Shown here one piece after another: positions 27,352 through 36,217 of a stretch of 64,000 bases of DNA (the stretch's first letter is position 1; the number at the start of each line of letters is the position of its first letter). The position numbers and the translations under genes were made by a program. The stretch is from Mesorhizobium sp. YIM 152430 (lineage in GTDB: Bacteria; Pseudomonadota; Alphaproteobacteria; Rhizobiales; Rhizobiaceae), in contig NZ_JARGES010000030.1 of NCBI RefSeq assembly GCF_029210365.1, forward strand, positions 1 through 64,000, in the 5' to 3' direction. Below the pieces are notes generated by a model. That model saw only the letters and a list, made by a program, of their open reading frames with translations. It was not told the origin of the DNA and ran no database searches.

Positions 27352-27762
27352 CTACTCGCGGTTCTTCTTCAGCCAGTCCTGCATTTCCGCGATCTCGCGT
27401 TCCTGCGCGACGATGATCGCCTCGGCCAAAAGCTTCGTGTCGGGATCAGTGCCATGTTCGAGCGCGACCTTCGCCATGTCGATCGCACCCTGGTGATGCG
27501 GGATCATCTTGAGACGGAAGTCGACGTCGGCGTTGCCCGTATATTCGACGGCCATGCTCTGCATCATGTCCATATCGGCCTGCTTGTAGGCTTTGGTGGA
27601 CTTGGGGTCGCCCTCGTCGGGCATCATCGATTCCATCATGGACTGCATCTGGTCCATGTTCATCATCATGCCGCCATGGGCTCCGTGGTTCATCTGCGCC
27701 CAGGCGACTGCTGCCACCGTGGTCAGCGCGGCTGCCGCCGCGAATGTCTTCAACGTCTTCAT
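27352..27762 (-). CDS. DUF305 family periplasmic protein, copper island
   Basis: A 136-residue exported protein with signal [20 protein letters not shown]. The mature part is Met/His-rich ([20 protein letters not shown]) and has the DUF305 core [19 protein letters not shown], expected to bind copper or another metal. The start follows AAGGAGA. A CueR-type operator (27854-27872) sits upstream on this strand. Confidence 0.88.
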   Translation of the reverse strand: MKTLKTFAAAAALTTVAAVAWAQMNHGAHGGMMMNMDQMQSMMESMMPDEGDPKSTKAYKQADMDMMQSMAVEYTGNADVDFRLKMIPHHQGAIDMAKVALEHGTDPDTKLLAEAIIVAQEREIAEMQDWLKKNRE

Positions 27763-27853
27763 GGTAGTCTCCTTCGAGATCCTGCCGGGGACCGTCGACG
27801 ATAGCCTGGCGGGCCTGGACTCCGTCCGGGGGACGGCATTTGACCAAAGTCCG

Positions 27854-27872
27854 CCTTCCAGCAGGTGGAAGG
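27854..27872 (-). promoter_or_regulatory. CueR-type operator/promoter for DUF305 gene
   Basis: Perfect inverted repeat CCTTCCA-N5-TGGAAGG. On the minus strand a TTGACC -35 box (27871-27876) overlaps one half, the usual layout of MerR-family promoters with long spacers. Confidence 0.8.
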
Positions 27873-27894
27873 TCAAGCCCAGGATAGTGCTTGA

Positions 27895-27913
27895 CCTTCC
27901 AGTGACTGGAGGC
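27895..27913 (+). promoter_or_regulatory. CueR-type operator/promoter for copA
   Basis: CCTTCCA-N5-TGGAGGC, one mismatch from the other sites, with TTGACC at 27891-27896. It is back to back with the DUF305 operator, 22 bases between them, and 37 bases upstream of the copA start. Confidence 0.8.
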
Positions 27914-27949
27914 GCGAACGTACGCCATCAGGAACCGGAGGCAACGACG

Positions 27950-30436
27950 ATGCCCTCTCATGACCCCCATGCCCCTCACGCACCCGCGCCGCACGCCGAA
28001 GGAGAGATTGTGCGCGATCCGGTATGCGGGATGACGGTCGACGCGGGGGCAGGCAAGCCGAGCGCCGAGCACGGCGGACGCATGTTTCACTTCTGCAGCG
28101 CTGGCTGCCGCACCAAGTTCATAGCTGAACCGGAGTCCTTCCTGACTGCTACCGATCCGGTCTGCGGCATGGACGTGGATCGCGCGTCCGCTAGACACTT
28201 CCATCGCCACGAAGGCGACAAGTTCTATTTCTGCTCGGCGGGCTGCAAGGGCAAGTTCGAGGCCGAGCCGGCGCGCTATCTCGGTGATCGGCCCGCCCCG
28301 GCGCCGATACCCAAGGGCACGCAGTACACCTGCCCGATGCACCCCGAGATCGTGCGCGACAAGCCCGGCTCCTGCCCGATCTGCGGCATGGCGCTCGAGC
28401 CGATGGGCGTGCCGACAGGCGACGAGGGTCCGAACCCTGAACTGGTCGACTTCACGCGCAGGTTCTGGGTCTCCGCTGTCCTGTCGCTGCTATTGCTTGT
28501 CATCGCTATGGGGCCCATGGTCGGCCTGGCGGTGCGCGACTGGATCGGCGAGCCGATTGCCGCGTGGCTTGAGTTCGCGCTTGCGACGCCCGTCGTGCTG
28601 TGGGCCGCCATACCCTTCTTCCACCGTGGCTACGAATCCTTCGTCAACCGCAGCCCGAACATGTGGACGCTGATCTCGATCGGCGTCGGCACGGCCTATC
28701 TCTACAGCGTCGTCGCCACCTTCTTTCCCGATCTCTTCCCGCATCAGTTCCGGGGGCATAGTGGATCGGTCCCCGTCTATTTCGAGGCGGCCGCCGTCAT
28801 CGTCGCGCTAGTCTTTCTTGGCCAGGTGCTGGAGTTGCGGGCCCGCGAGCGAACCGGGTCGGCGATCCGCGCCCTGCTCGACCTCGCGCCGAAGACCGCA
28901 CGCCGGATCGCCGCTGACGGGACGGAATCCGACGTTCCGCTGGACGAGGTCAAGCAGGGAGACCGCCTGCGCGTGCGGCCTGGCGACAGCGTTCCCGTCG
29001 ACGGCAAGGTCATCGAGGGCCGGACGTCGATCGACGAATCCATGATCACGGGCGAGCCCGTGCCCGTCGAGAAGACGCCAGGCGACGCGGTCACGGGAGG
29101 AACGCTCAATCGCAACGGCACGCTCGTCATCGCTGCCGAGCGCGTCGGGTCCGAGACGATGCTGTCGCGGATCGTCGAGATGGTCGCCAAGGCCCAGCGA
29201 TCCCGCGCGCCGATCCAGGGATTGGCCGATCGTGTTTCCTACTATTTTGTCCCCACCGTGGTGCTCGTCGCCATCCTCGCCTTCGTGGTGTGGGCACTGT
29301 TCGGTCCCGAGCCCAGCATGGTGTTCGCTATCGTGTCGGCGGTGTCCGTCCTCATCATTGCCTGTCCCTGCGCGCTCGGTCTTGCCACCCCGATGTCGAT
29401 CATGACCGCGACCGGGCGCGGCGCCCAGGCGGGCGTGCTGATCAAGGACGCGGAGGCGCTGGAACGCTTCGCCAGCGTCGACACGCTTATCGTCGACAAG
29501 ACGGGTACGCTGACGGAAGGCCGCCCGAGACTGACGGACGTCGTTGTGGCCGAAGGATTCGATGCAGGCCAGCTTCTGTCACTTGCCGCCTCGCTCGAGC
29601 GCGGTTCGGAACATCCGCTGGCCGAGGCCATCGTCGAAGGCGCGTCGGAGCGCGGTGCTATGGTGCATACGGCATCCGAATTCGAGGCGGTCACGGGCAA
29701 GGGCGTCAGTGGCACCGTGGAGGGCCGGAAGGTGGCGCTCGGCAATGCCGCCATGATGGCGGACCTTGGCGTCGGCATCGACAGCGTCGCCGAGCAAGCC
29801 GATGCCATGCGCGCCGAGGGCAAGACGGCGATGTTTGTCGCAGTCGACGGCACGGCCGCCGGCTTCGTCGCGGTAGCCGATCCGGTCAAGGCAACGACCG
29901 TGGAAGCGATCCGTGCCCTGCACGACACGGGCCTTCGCATCATCATGGCCACCGGCGACAATGAGCGCACCGCAAGGGCCGTCGCATCGAAGCTCGGCAT
30001 CGACGAGGTGTGCGCCGACATGCTGCCGGACGGCAAGCAGCAGCTCATCGAAGAGCTCCAGGCAAAGGGGGCGAAGGTCGCGATGGCGGGAGACGGGGTC
30101 AACGACGCGCCCGCGCTGGCTGCCGCAGACGTTGGCATTGCCATGGGCACGGGCGCGGACGTCGCGGTCGAAAGCGCGGGCATTACTCTCGTGAAGGGCG
30201 ATCTCAACGGCATCGTACGGGCGCGCACGCTCGCCCAGGCGACGATCCGCAACATCAAGCAGAACCTCTTCTTCGCCTTCGTCTACAACGCGCTCGGCGT
30301 GCCTGTCGCGGCGGGCATCCTCTATCCCGTCTTCGGCACACTGCTCTCGCCCATGATCGCGGCGGCCGCGATGAGCCTCTCGTCCGTATCCGTCATCGCC
30401 AACGCGCTCAGGCTGCGCACCGTGCGGCTCGGCTGA
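27950..30436 (+). CDS. copA: Cu(I)-translocating P1B-type ATPase with YHS domains
   Basis: An 828-residue inner-membrane copper exporter. Domains: two YHS metal-binding domains (about 22-65, DPVCGMTV...CSAGC; 68-111, DPVCGMDV...CSAGC) and a heavy-metal-binding domain (125-151, YTCPMHPEI...[10 protein letters not shown]) replace the usual HMA domains. Then come transmembrane helices, an A-domain with TGEP, the CPC ion motif at 472-474, phosphorylation Asp 516 in DKTGTLTEG, the SEHPLAEAI motif, and the hinge [10 protein letters not shown]. The ATG at 27950 follows a purine-rich site; the frame is open far upstream but across the operator. Followed at 21 bases by cueR. Confidence 0.95.
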   Translation: MPSHDPHAPHAPAPHAEGEIVRDPVCGMTVDAGAGKPSAEHGGRMFHFCSAGCRTKFIAEPESFLTATDPVCGMDVDRASARHFHRHEGDKFYFCSAGCKGKFEAEPARYLGDRPAPAPIPKGTQYTCPMHPEIVRDKPGSCPICGMALEPMGVPTGDEGPNPELVDFTRRFWVSAVLSLLLLVIAMGPMVGLAVRDWIGEPIAAWLEFALATPVVLWAAIPFFHRGYESFVNRSPNMWTLISIGVGTAYLYSVVATFFPDLFPHQFRGHSGSVPVYFEAAAVIVALVFLGQVLELRARERTGSAIRALLDLAPKTARRIAADGTESDVPLDEVKQGDRLRVRPGDSVPVDGKVIEGRTSIDESMITGEPVPVEKTPGDAVTGGTLNRNGTLVIAAERVGSETMLSRIVEMVAKAQRSRAPIQGLADRVSYYFVPTVVLVAILAFVVWALFGPEPSMVFAIVSAVSVLIIACPCALGLATPMSIMTATGRGAQAGVLIKDAEALERFASVDTLIVDKTGTLTEGRPRLTDVVVAEGFDAGQLLSLAASLERGSEHPLAEAIVEGASERGAMVHTASEFEAVTGKGVSGTVEGRKVALGNAAMMADLGVGIDSVAEQADAMRAEGKTAMFVAVDGTAAGFVAVADPVKATTVEAIRALHDTGLRIIMATGDNERTARAVASKLGIDEVCADMLPDGKQQLIEELQAKGAKVAMAGDGVNDAPALAAADVGIAMGTGADVAVESAGITLVKGDLNGIVRARTLAQATIRNIKQNLFFAFVYNALGVPVAAGILYPVFGTLLSPMIAAAAMSLSSVSVIANALRLRTVRLG

Positions 30437-30457
30437 ACCCATCAAGGAGAACTCGCC

Positions 30458-30856
30458 ATGAACATCGGCACCGTCTCGGTAAAGTCCGGCCTCCCGGCGA
30501 AGACCATCCGCTACTACGAAGACATCGGGCTGATCAGGCCGGATCGCCGCGACAACGGCTATCGCGACTATTCCATGGAGGACGTGCATCGCCTGCGCTT
30601 CCTTCAGCGCTCGCGCAGCCTGGGCTTCTCGGTGGAGGAATGCAGACAACTCCTATCCCTCTACGGCGACGGTGAACGTGAGAGCGCTGAGGTGAAAGCC
30701 ATCGCCACGACCAAGCTCGGCGAGATCGAACGGAAGATCGCTGAGCTTCAGGGCTTGCGCGACATGCTGCAGCACCTCGTGGCCACCTGCCACGGCGATC
30801 ACCGCCCCGAATGCCCAATCATCGACGGCCTGTCGGGTCGAGCTCATGCTCACTAG
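30458..30856 (+). CDS. cueR: Cu(I)-responsive MerR-family regulator
   Basis: A 132-residue CueR/HmrR. N-terminal winged helix MNIGTVSVKSGLPAKTIRYY and EDIGLIRPDRRDNGYRDYS, a dimerisation helix, and the metal loop CHGDHRPEC with two Cys for Cu(I). It is in operon with copA and should act on the CCTTCCA-N5-TGGAAGG promoters found at four places in this island. Confidence 0.93.
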   Translation: MNIGTVSVKSGLPAKTIRYYEDIGLIRPDRRDNGYRDYSMEDVHRLRFLQRSRSLGFSVEECRQLLSLYGDGERESAEVKAIATTKLGEIERKIAELQGLRDMLQHLVATCHGDHRPECPIIDGLSGRAHAH

Positions 30857-30884
30857 CCGTCGCACTGGTGAGAGGTAAGGCACA

Positions 30885-31400
30885 ATGATGCACCAACAGG
30901 ACGGGAGCCAGTCTGCGGTGAACAGGCGTCGCTCGCTCTCGAACACCCCGGAGCTCCCGGTGGCGATGTTCTCCTTCCTGTTGCACTTCGTCTGGGAGTT
31001 CCTGCAGGTGCCGACCTATGCGGGCATGGCGGAGATGGCGCACTGGCAGGGCGTCAAGCTCTGCACGTCCGCGACCATCGGCGACGTCGGTTTTGCCCTG
31101 ACAGCATTCTGGACTACCAGTCTCGTCGCGAGGACACGTCACTGGATTGGCAACCAGGTCGCGCTTTCGGTTCTCGTCTTCCTTGGAACGGGGATCGCGC
31201 TGACCGTCGGCTTCGAGTTCTACTACACTCAGATTACCCACCGTTGGAACTATTCGGACCTGATGCCGCTCGTGCCGCCATTCGGGACGGGCCTGAGCCC
31301 GCTCCTCCAGTGGATCGTGATACCGACGGTGGTCCTGTGGCTCAGTCAACGAAACCTGGAGGGCGGCGCTGCGCCTCCGATCCGAGGACGGACCCGATGA
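30885..31400 (+). CDS. hypothetical membrane protein of the copper operon
   Basis: A 171-residue protein with about four membrane helices (PVAMFSFLLHFVWEFLQV; SATIGDVGFALTAFW; NQVALSVLVFLGTGIALTVG; SPLLQWIVIPTVVLWL). I do not recognise an enzyme family. Its ATGA overlap with the next small gene and position after cueR tie it to copper handling. Confidence 0.7.
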   Translation: MMHQQDGSQSAVNRRRSLSNTPELPVAMFSFLLHFVWEFLQVPTYAGMAEMAHWQGVKLCTSATIGDVGFALTAFWTTSLVARTRHWIGNQVALSVLVFLGTGIALTVGFEFYYTQITHRWNYSDLMPLVPPFGTGLSPLLQWIVIPTVVLWLSQRNLEGGAAPPIRGRTR

Positions 31401-31516
31401 TGGAATACGGCATGAATGGCGGCATGATGTGGGGCATGGGACTATGGGGCCTCGTCGGCCTCGTGGTCGTCGCGCTCGTGATCGCCGCCCTCGTGAAATA
31501 CGTGTTCTTCAGATAG
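31397..31516 (+). CDS. 39-residue Met-rich single-span membrane peptide
   Basis: MMEYGMNGGMMWGMGLWGLV followed by a hydrophobic span ending VKYVFFR. The ATG overlaps the previous stop (ATGA). Seven Met before the membrane helix suggest a periplasmic copper contact, an inference from composition. Small Met/Trp-rich peptides of this shape are seen in other copper clusters. Confidence 0.65.
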   Translation: MMEYGMNGGMMWGMGLWGLVGLVVVALVIAALVKYVFFR

Positions 31517-31526
31517 GAGACGGACG

Positions 31527-31982
31527 ATGAAGAAGTTTAACAGACTTGTCCGCGCCGCGGCCTTCACAGCCCTGGCGCTGATCAGCCAGGCGGCTTGGGC
31601 CGCGGGATCGATCGAGGTCCTGAAGTCCGCCTCTTGCGGATGCTGCGTGGCGTGGGGCAATCATATGAGGGAAGCAGGTTTTACGGTCGCCGAGCGCGAC
31701 CTGCCGCTGGCGGACCTCAATGCCGCAAAGGTGGAAGCTGGACTGAAGCCCGGCCAGACGTCCTGTCATACGGGGATGATCAACGGCTACGTCATTGAGG
31801 GCCATGTGCCCGCGCGCGACGTCAAGCGCCTGCTCGAAGAGCGGCCGGATGCGATCGGGCTGACGGTTCCCGACATGCCTTACGGTTCGCCGGGCATGGG
31901 CGACATGGCCGATGCCGATCCGTACGACGTGCTCCTTCTCAAGCGGGACGGCTCGACCGAAATCTATGCCAGCTATCGCTGA
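31527..31982 (+). CDS. DUF411 metal-binding protein
   Basis: A 151-residue secreted protein with signal peptide ([20 protein letters not shown], cleaved near AWA). The DUF411 core has [20 protein letters not shown] with the CGCC metal site, [20 protein letters not shown], and a Met-rich [11 protein letters not shown] near the end. DUF411 proteins occur with copper and metal efflux genes. It starts 10 bases after the 39-residue peptide gene. Confidence 0.9.
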   Translation: MKKFNRLVRAAAFTALALISQAAWAAGSIEVLKSASCGCCVAWGNHMREAGFTVAERDLPLADLNAAKVEAGLKPGQTSCHTGMINGYVIEGHVPARDVKRLLEERPDAIGLTVPDMPYGSPGMGDMADADPYDVLLLKRDGSTEIYASYR

Positions 31983-32403
31983 GGCGGGAGCGACGTCGTC
32001 CCCGCCTTGCGGCCATGCGCACTGAACCTCAGCGCGTTACCCAGCACGAACACGCTGGAAAGCGCCGCACCCGCCGCCAGTGCGGGTGAAAGGAGGAGAC
32101 CGTAGGCCGGATAGAGCTCCCCTGCCGCCACGGGGATCAGCGCCGCGTTGTAGGCGAAGGCCCCGAACAACCCTTGCATCGTACCCGATGCCCTCGACTG
32201 ACTTTCGCAGGGCGGCAGCCTTCGCGCTGCACGTAACCGTCGCCCGTTTCCTCGCCAGGTTCACGTTGGCGGTTGGTCACGCCCGGGACGGCAGCAGGCA
32301 CTCGATCGACCCTGCGGATGCAGGACGCGCAGGTCATGCCCTCGATGGCGATGGTGTGCACTCTGGCGTGCTCGGTCAGGTAAAGCGGCGCGTTCAACGG
32401 CAT
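31973..32403 (-). pseudogene. copA: second copA, remnant with internal deletion
   Basis: Minus strand. The first part (MPLNAPLYLTEHARVHTIAI then EGMTCASCIRR) is an HMA domain start. After frame changes it joins the far C-terminus of a P-type ATPase ([20 protein letters not shown] then [20 protein letters not shown]). All catalytic domains are deleted. It still has a CueR-like operator upstream (32443-32462). Confidence 0.8.
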
Positions 32404-32442
32404 TCTTTCCGGTCGGATTCAGTGGTCGCCGCGGCAGATGGG

Positions 32443-32462
32443 CTTTCCAGCCCGCTGGAGGG
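32443..32462 (-). promoter_or_regulatory. degenerate CueR-type operator of the copA remnant
   Basis: CTTTCCA-N6-TGGAGGG with TTGACC on the minus strand. The spacer is one base longer than in the other sites, consistent with decay after loss of the gene. Confidence 0.55.
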
Positions 32463-32494
32463 TCAAGGTCAAGACGATGAAAAATCGTGCTTGA

Positions 32495-32513
32495 CCTTCC
32501 AGAGACTGGAAGG
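32495..32513 (+). promoter_or_regulatory. CueR-type operator/promoter of copZ
   Basis: Perfect CCTTCCA-N5-TGGAAGG with TTGACC at 32491-32496, 43 bases upstream of the copZ start. Confidence 0.82.
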
Positions 32514-32555
32514 CGGATGAAGGGCGCATCTGCTCAAACCATGAAGGAGACCCGG

Positions 32556-32750
32556 ATGCGATTCCACATCGAGAACATGACCTGCGGCGGCTGCGCCCGG
32601 AGCGTTACGAAGGCCGTCGAAGGCGTCGACCCGAAGGCGAGGGTCGATGCCGATCCCGTCACGAAGACGGTGACAGTCGAATCCTCTGCCTCGACCGACG
32701 CCATCTCCAGGGCGCTCGCCGATGCCGGCTACCCGGCGTCAGCGGCGTGA
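32556..32750 (+). CDS. copZ: copper chaperone (HMA domain)
   Basis: A 64-residue HMA-fold protein: MRFHIENMTCGGCARSVTKA carries the MxCxxC copper site and the C-terminal ISRALADAGYPAS helix closes the ferredoxin-like fold. It hands Cu(I) to CopA or CueR. The ATG follows AAGGAGACCCGG; the frame is open 69 bases upstream, across the operator. Confidence 0.93.
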   Translation: MRFHIENMTCGGCARSVTKAVEGVDPKARVDADPVTKTVTVESSASTDAISRALADAGYPASAA

Positions 32751-32820
32751 ATGCCAGCTCCGTCCCGTCCGGAACTATCTCCGCGGCGGGACGGTTTTTT
32801 CCGAACGAAAGGATCGGCGA

Positions 32821-33582
32821 ATGTCATCTGCTACACAACGTAAGGCCGAACTCTACCGGATGGTCACCCCAGAGCACACCTGCCCGTGGGGCCTCAAAGC
32901 GCTCGACCTCTTGAAGCGCGAAGGATTCGATGTCGATGACCATCACCTGACGTCCCGCGCCGAGACCGACGCCTTCAAGGCCGAGCACAAGGTGGAGACC
33001 ACACCCCAGACCTTCATCGATGGCCGCCGCGTTGGAGGCTACGACGATCTGCGGGTTTGGCTCGGCAAGGAGGTGAAGGACAAGGACGCTGTCACCTATA
33101 CGCCCGTCATTGCGCTCTTCGGCATGGCGTTTGCCATGGCTCTGGCAGCCAGTTGGTCGGCATACGGCAGCTTCGTGACCGTGGCTGCCGCCGAGTGGTT
33201 CGTGGCCTTCGCCATGTGTCTGCTCGCACTCCAGAAGCTGAAGGACGTCGACGGGTTCGCGACGATGTTCCTCAACTACGACCTGCTTGCGCAGCGCTGG
33301 GTTCCCTACGGACGGGTCTACCCTTTCGCCGAGGGGCTTGCAGGCGTGCTCATGGTCTCCGGCGCGCTGATGTGGGTATCGGTCCCGGTCGCGCTCTTCA
33401 TCGGCGGCATCGGCGTGGTGTCGGTCTTCAAGGCCGTCTATGTCGACAAGCGCGAACTGAAGTGCGCCTGCGTCGGAGGCGACAGCAACGTTCCCCTCGG
33501 GTTCGTGTCGCTGACCGAAAACCTGATGATGGTCGGCATGGCCATCTGGATGATCCTCAAGCCTGCGGGCCTGGGGCACTGA
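32821..33582 (+). CDS. glutaredoxin-MauE fusion membrane protein
   Basis: A 253-residue protein. Residues 1 to about 85 are a glutaredoxin-like domain (ELYRMVTPEHTCPWGLKALD, TTPQTFIDGRRVGGYDDL) with a single active Cys in TCPWG. The rest has four helices of MauE/DoxX type (PVIALFGMAFAMALAASW; AEWFVAFAMCLLALQKLK; PFAEGLAGVLMVSGALMWV; LTENLMMVGMAIWMILKP) and a CACVGG cytosolic or periplasmic loop. It likely moves reducing power across the inner membrane. Located between copZ and a DUF305 gene. Confidence 0.85.
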   Translation: MSSATQRKAELYRMVTPEHTCPWGLKALDLLKREGFDVDDHHLTSRAETDAFKAEHKVETTPQTFIDGRRVGGYDDLRVWLGKEVKDKDAVTYTPVIALFGMAFAMALAASWSAYGSFVTVAAAEWFVAFAMCLLALQKLKDVDGFATMFLNYDLLAQRWVPYGRVYPFAEGLAGVLMVSGALMWVSVPVALFIGGIGVVSVFKAVYVDKRELKCACVGGDSNVPLGFVSLTENLMMVGMAIWMILKPAGLGH

Positions 33583-33589
33583 CATTGAG

Positions 33590-34081
33590 ATGACCGAGAT
33601 GGAGCACGATCACCGGAAACACGAAATCCGCGGGCACGGCCGCCCCTACTTCATGTTCTGGGTGAACATGATCCTTGGACTCGCCCTGATGTATGTCGTG
33701 ATGTTCACGATGATCGACGGCTTGGAGGACTTCAGAAACAACCTGAACATGTTCTACATGGCAGTGACCATGTGGGCGCCGATGGGCATCTTCATGCTGG
33801 CGACCATGCCTGGCATGTTCCCGAACCGACCGGCGAACATCGCGCTCTACGTCGCCTTCGCGCTTCTGACGGCAGGCTCCTTTTGGGCGACCCGCGAGCA
33901 GGCACTGATCGACGACCGCCAGTTCATCGCCTCGATGATCCCGCATCATTCCGGCGCGATCCTGATGTGCCGGGAGGCCAGCATTTCCGATCAGGAACTA
34001 GTGACCCTGTGCGACGAGATCACAAAGACGCAGCGCGAAGAGATCGACCAGATGGAGGCGATCGCAGCGCGGCTGCGCTGA
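33590..34081 (+). CDS. DUF305 family membrane protein
   Basis: A 163-residue protein with three N-terminal helices (YFMFWVNMILGLALMYVVMF; MAVTMWAPMGIFMLATM; NIALYVAFALLTAGSFW) and a C-terminal DUF305 domain (FIASMIPHHSGAILMCREAS; QREEIDQMEAIAARL). The paired His-His in MIPHHSGA and Met/Cys fit metal binding. It starts 8 bases after the glutaredoxin-MauE gene. Confidence 0.88.
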   Translation: MTEMEHDHRKHEIRGHGRPYFMFWVNMILGLALMYVVMFTMIDGLEDFRNNLNMFYMAVTMWAPMGIFMLATMPGMFPNRPANIALYVAFALLTAGSFWATREQALIDDRQFIASMIPHHSGAILMCREASISDQELVTLCDEITKTQREEIDQMEAIAARLR

Positions 34082-34524
34082 GCTCTTCCCGCGCAGCGGC
34101 CCGGCTGCCGATTAGACCTGACCGGCTCCATTTGGTTGTCCGAAGTCAGGGCTATTGCTGCCTGTTGTTGATTTAGTTCCAGCGTCTGCGTCGGGGGTAA
34201 AGCACCTTGCTGCCACCACCGCATTGAGGGCGCATTCCGTCGGAACTGGTTGATCCTATGAAGGGCAGCTCTCTCAACGTAGGTGCCAAAACCCGACAGT
34301 CAGTTTACCACCCCATTGCCGAAGTCCGAAGACAGCCGCGTTTCCAACCGGGCGGAAATCGATTTCCGTCGCTGTTAGGGCCGGAGGCGGACAGGCTGCC
34401 TTTTTCCCGGCGACGAAGAGCCCGCGGATTTGGCTTGATGCGTTGCCGATCGATCGCACAGATCGATACAATTGAAGCGCCGCGGTTAATCTAGCAGATC
34501 GGCAGGGCGTGGTAATTGTTGCGG
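34082..34524. other. intergenic stretch with repeat copy B
   Basis: No gene supported. It marks the right edge of the copper island and holds repeat copy B at 34308-34372. Confidence 0.6.
34308..34372 (+). repeat. dispersed intergenic repeat, copy B
   Basis: 65 bp with one visible difference from copy A, 11.3 kb away in the same orientation. The palindrome GGAAATCGATTTCC lies at 34354-34367. Confidence 0.85.
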
Positions 34525-35268
34525 ATGCTTGAAGACGTCTATCTCTTCTTTAACGAACACGCATCGCTCGCGGCTGCGCTTGGCTTGGCCGCAATAGCAG
34601 GCGCTATGGTGGAAAAGCTGCGAGCAGACCACGCGCGTCAAAAGTGGCGGTCTCACAATCAAAGCAAATGGAATAAGGAACGCGGCAAAAACAGTCCTTC
34701 CTGGCCACCATTGCAGCAAGCTCGGGGTGCAGTTCCCGCGAACGTTATGGATGCGGCCGACCAGCTGCGGATTGTCATGAGCGCGGAGTTCGCCAGCCAA
34801 CCTCTATTGAACCGCAGCGAAGTGCGCGTGTTCAAGGAACTCGATCACATTGTTCTTGACTACAATCCGCTCTGGCAGGTCATGGCTCAGGTCTCGTTAG
34901 GGGAAATCCTCCGCACTAAGGACAAAGCCGCCTTTAGTTGCATCAATTCCAAGCGTGTCGATCTGCTGTTGGTCGATGAGCACTGTCACCCGCGGCACGT
35001 CGTCGAGTACCAAGGAATTGGCCATCATCAAGGAACAGCGGCCGCCCGTGATGCGGTAAAGAAGGAAGCACTGCGCCGCGCTGGCATCGGATATCACGAG
35101 GTCGTCGCCGGTCATACCAAGCCTTCGGATTTGCGGCGTCTGGTGGAGAGACTGGTCGACAAGCAAACAGCACTCGACGTTAGTGACGAGTCGACGCGCG
35201 GCCCTAGCGAGGTTCGGCCTTCGATCGAGATTTCATCACCTCTTCCCGAGGCTCGTCCGCCCGCATAG
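34525..35268 (+). CDS. DUF2726-like protein with N-terminal membrane helix
   Basis: A 247-residue protein. A hydrophobic helix near the N-terminus (LAAALGLAAIAGAMVEKL) is followed by a DUF2726-type domain: LNRSEVRVFKELDHIV, VSLGEILR, INSKRVDLLLVDEHCHPRHV, VEYQGIGHH, DAVKKEALRRAGIGYHEV. The D-x(n)-E-x-Q spacing resembles the PD-(D/E)XK nuclease fold, but activity is not shown. The ATG at 34525 is preferred over two upstream TTG codons. Confidence 0.65.
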   Translation: MLEDVYLFFNEHASLAAALGLAAIAGAMVEKLRADHARQKWRSHNQSKWNKERGKNSPSWPPLQQARGAVPANVMDAADQLRIVMSAEFASQPLLNRSEVRVFKELDHIVLDYNPLWQVMAQVSLGEILRTKDKAAFSCINSKRVDLLLVDEHCHPRHVVEYQGIGHHQGTAAARDAVKKEALRRAGIGYHEVVAGHTKPSDLRRLVERLVDKQTALDVSDESTRGPSEVRPSIEISSPLPEARPPA

Positions 35269-35350
35269 CTGGCATACGATTTCGCGGTTCGGACCGTCAT
35301 CGTAATCAATCGCTTCACGAGCGGATTCGAGAACAGCTAAGCTCATTCCC

Positions 35351-35809
35351 ATGAACACTCTCGGAATTATCTCCGATACGCACGGGCTCCTGCGCGAAGA
35401 GGCCATCAGGTTGCTCTATGGTGTGGACCACATCATCCACGCTGGTGATATCGGTGAGCCGAACATCCTCCAACGCTTGGCAGCAATTGCTCCAGTATCG
35501 GCAATTCGCGGCAATATCGAGGTTCAGCCGTGGGCCTCATCCTTGCCCGACACGATCCAAACGACCCTGTTTGGCCAGAAGATCTACGTGATCCACGATC
35601 GCAACGAACTTGCAATTGCTCCAGCGGAAATGGGCATTGACCTTGTGATTTCAGGTCATTCTCACCGCGCCAGCGTCGAAAAGTTGAATGACGTTCTGTA
35701 CGTCAATCCCGGAAGCGCTGGCCCGCGCAGGTTCAGGCTCCCTATAACCTTGGCAACTATCGAGATTGCCGGTGGCCAGCTGTCACCTAATATTCGTGAA
35801 CTCTTATAA
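35351..35809 (+). CDS. YfcE-type metallophosphoesterase
   Basis: A 152-residue calcineurin-like phosphodiesterase. Metal ligands appear in order: GIISDTHGLL (D-x-H), HAGDIGEPN (GD), IRGNIEV (GN), VIHD, and ISGHSHRASVEKLN (GHSH), plus the NPGSAGPRRF end typical of MJ0936/YfcE proteins. Substrate probably a phosphodiester; not determined. Confidence 0.9.
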   Translation: MNTLGIISDTHGLLREEAIRLLYGVDHIIHAGDIGEPNILQRLAAIAPVSAIRGNIEVQPWASSLPDTIQTTLFGQKIYVIHDRNELAIAPAEMGIDLVISGHSHRASVEKLNDVLYVNPGSAGPRRFRLPITLATIEIAGGQLSPNIRELL

Positions 35810-36217
35810 GCTCGATCCCTAACGAATTTGCGTGACAGGATCGGGGCCGTCACCGGACAGTCCGGTTATGGTGAGAACACCAAAATAGCTGCCTTCGAAT
35901 GTAAGCTGATTTCAACGACGAGTTCCGACCCCGAGTCAGTCCTTCAGGCCGGGTTATGCAACACCCGCAACCTGCCGTTTATGCAGCAAGTGATTTTAGG
36001 CTTGAGCCGACAGTTAGTTGACAGGCAGCAATTGGGTCCACTTCTTCAAATGCTGCAAGCGGTCCACTTCTCTTGAGAGTCTGCACCGGTAAATATCTCA
36101 ACGCTCTCCAATCGTCCTTCGCACCTCCTCTGGCGCTAGCCGCAGATTACGGGCGTTTCCGTTATTGCATTACAAACGCTTTGGTGTTCATTTCAACTAG
36201 GGAAGCGGGGGAGTGAT
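35810..36217. other. intergenic stretch upstream of hxsB
   Basis: No gene recognised. An 82-codon frame (35828-36076) shows no HxsD-like sequence. The region must hold the hxs promoter. Confidence 0.55.

Noticed and set aside
35828-36076. Possible hxsD upstream of hxsB
   Set aside because: The 82-codon frame has no HxsD-like motif, no ribosome site and contains low-complexity sequence.
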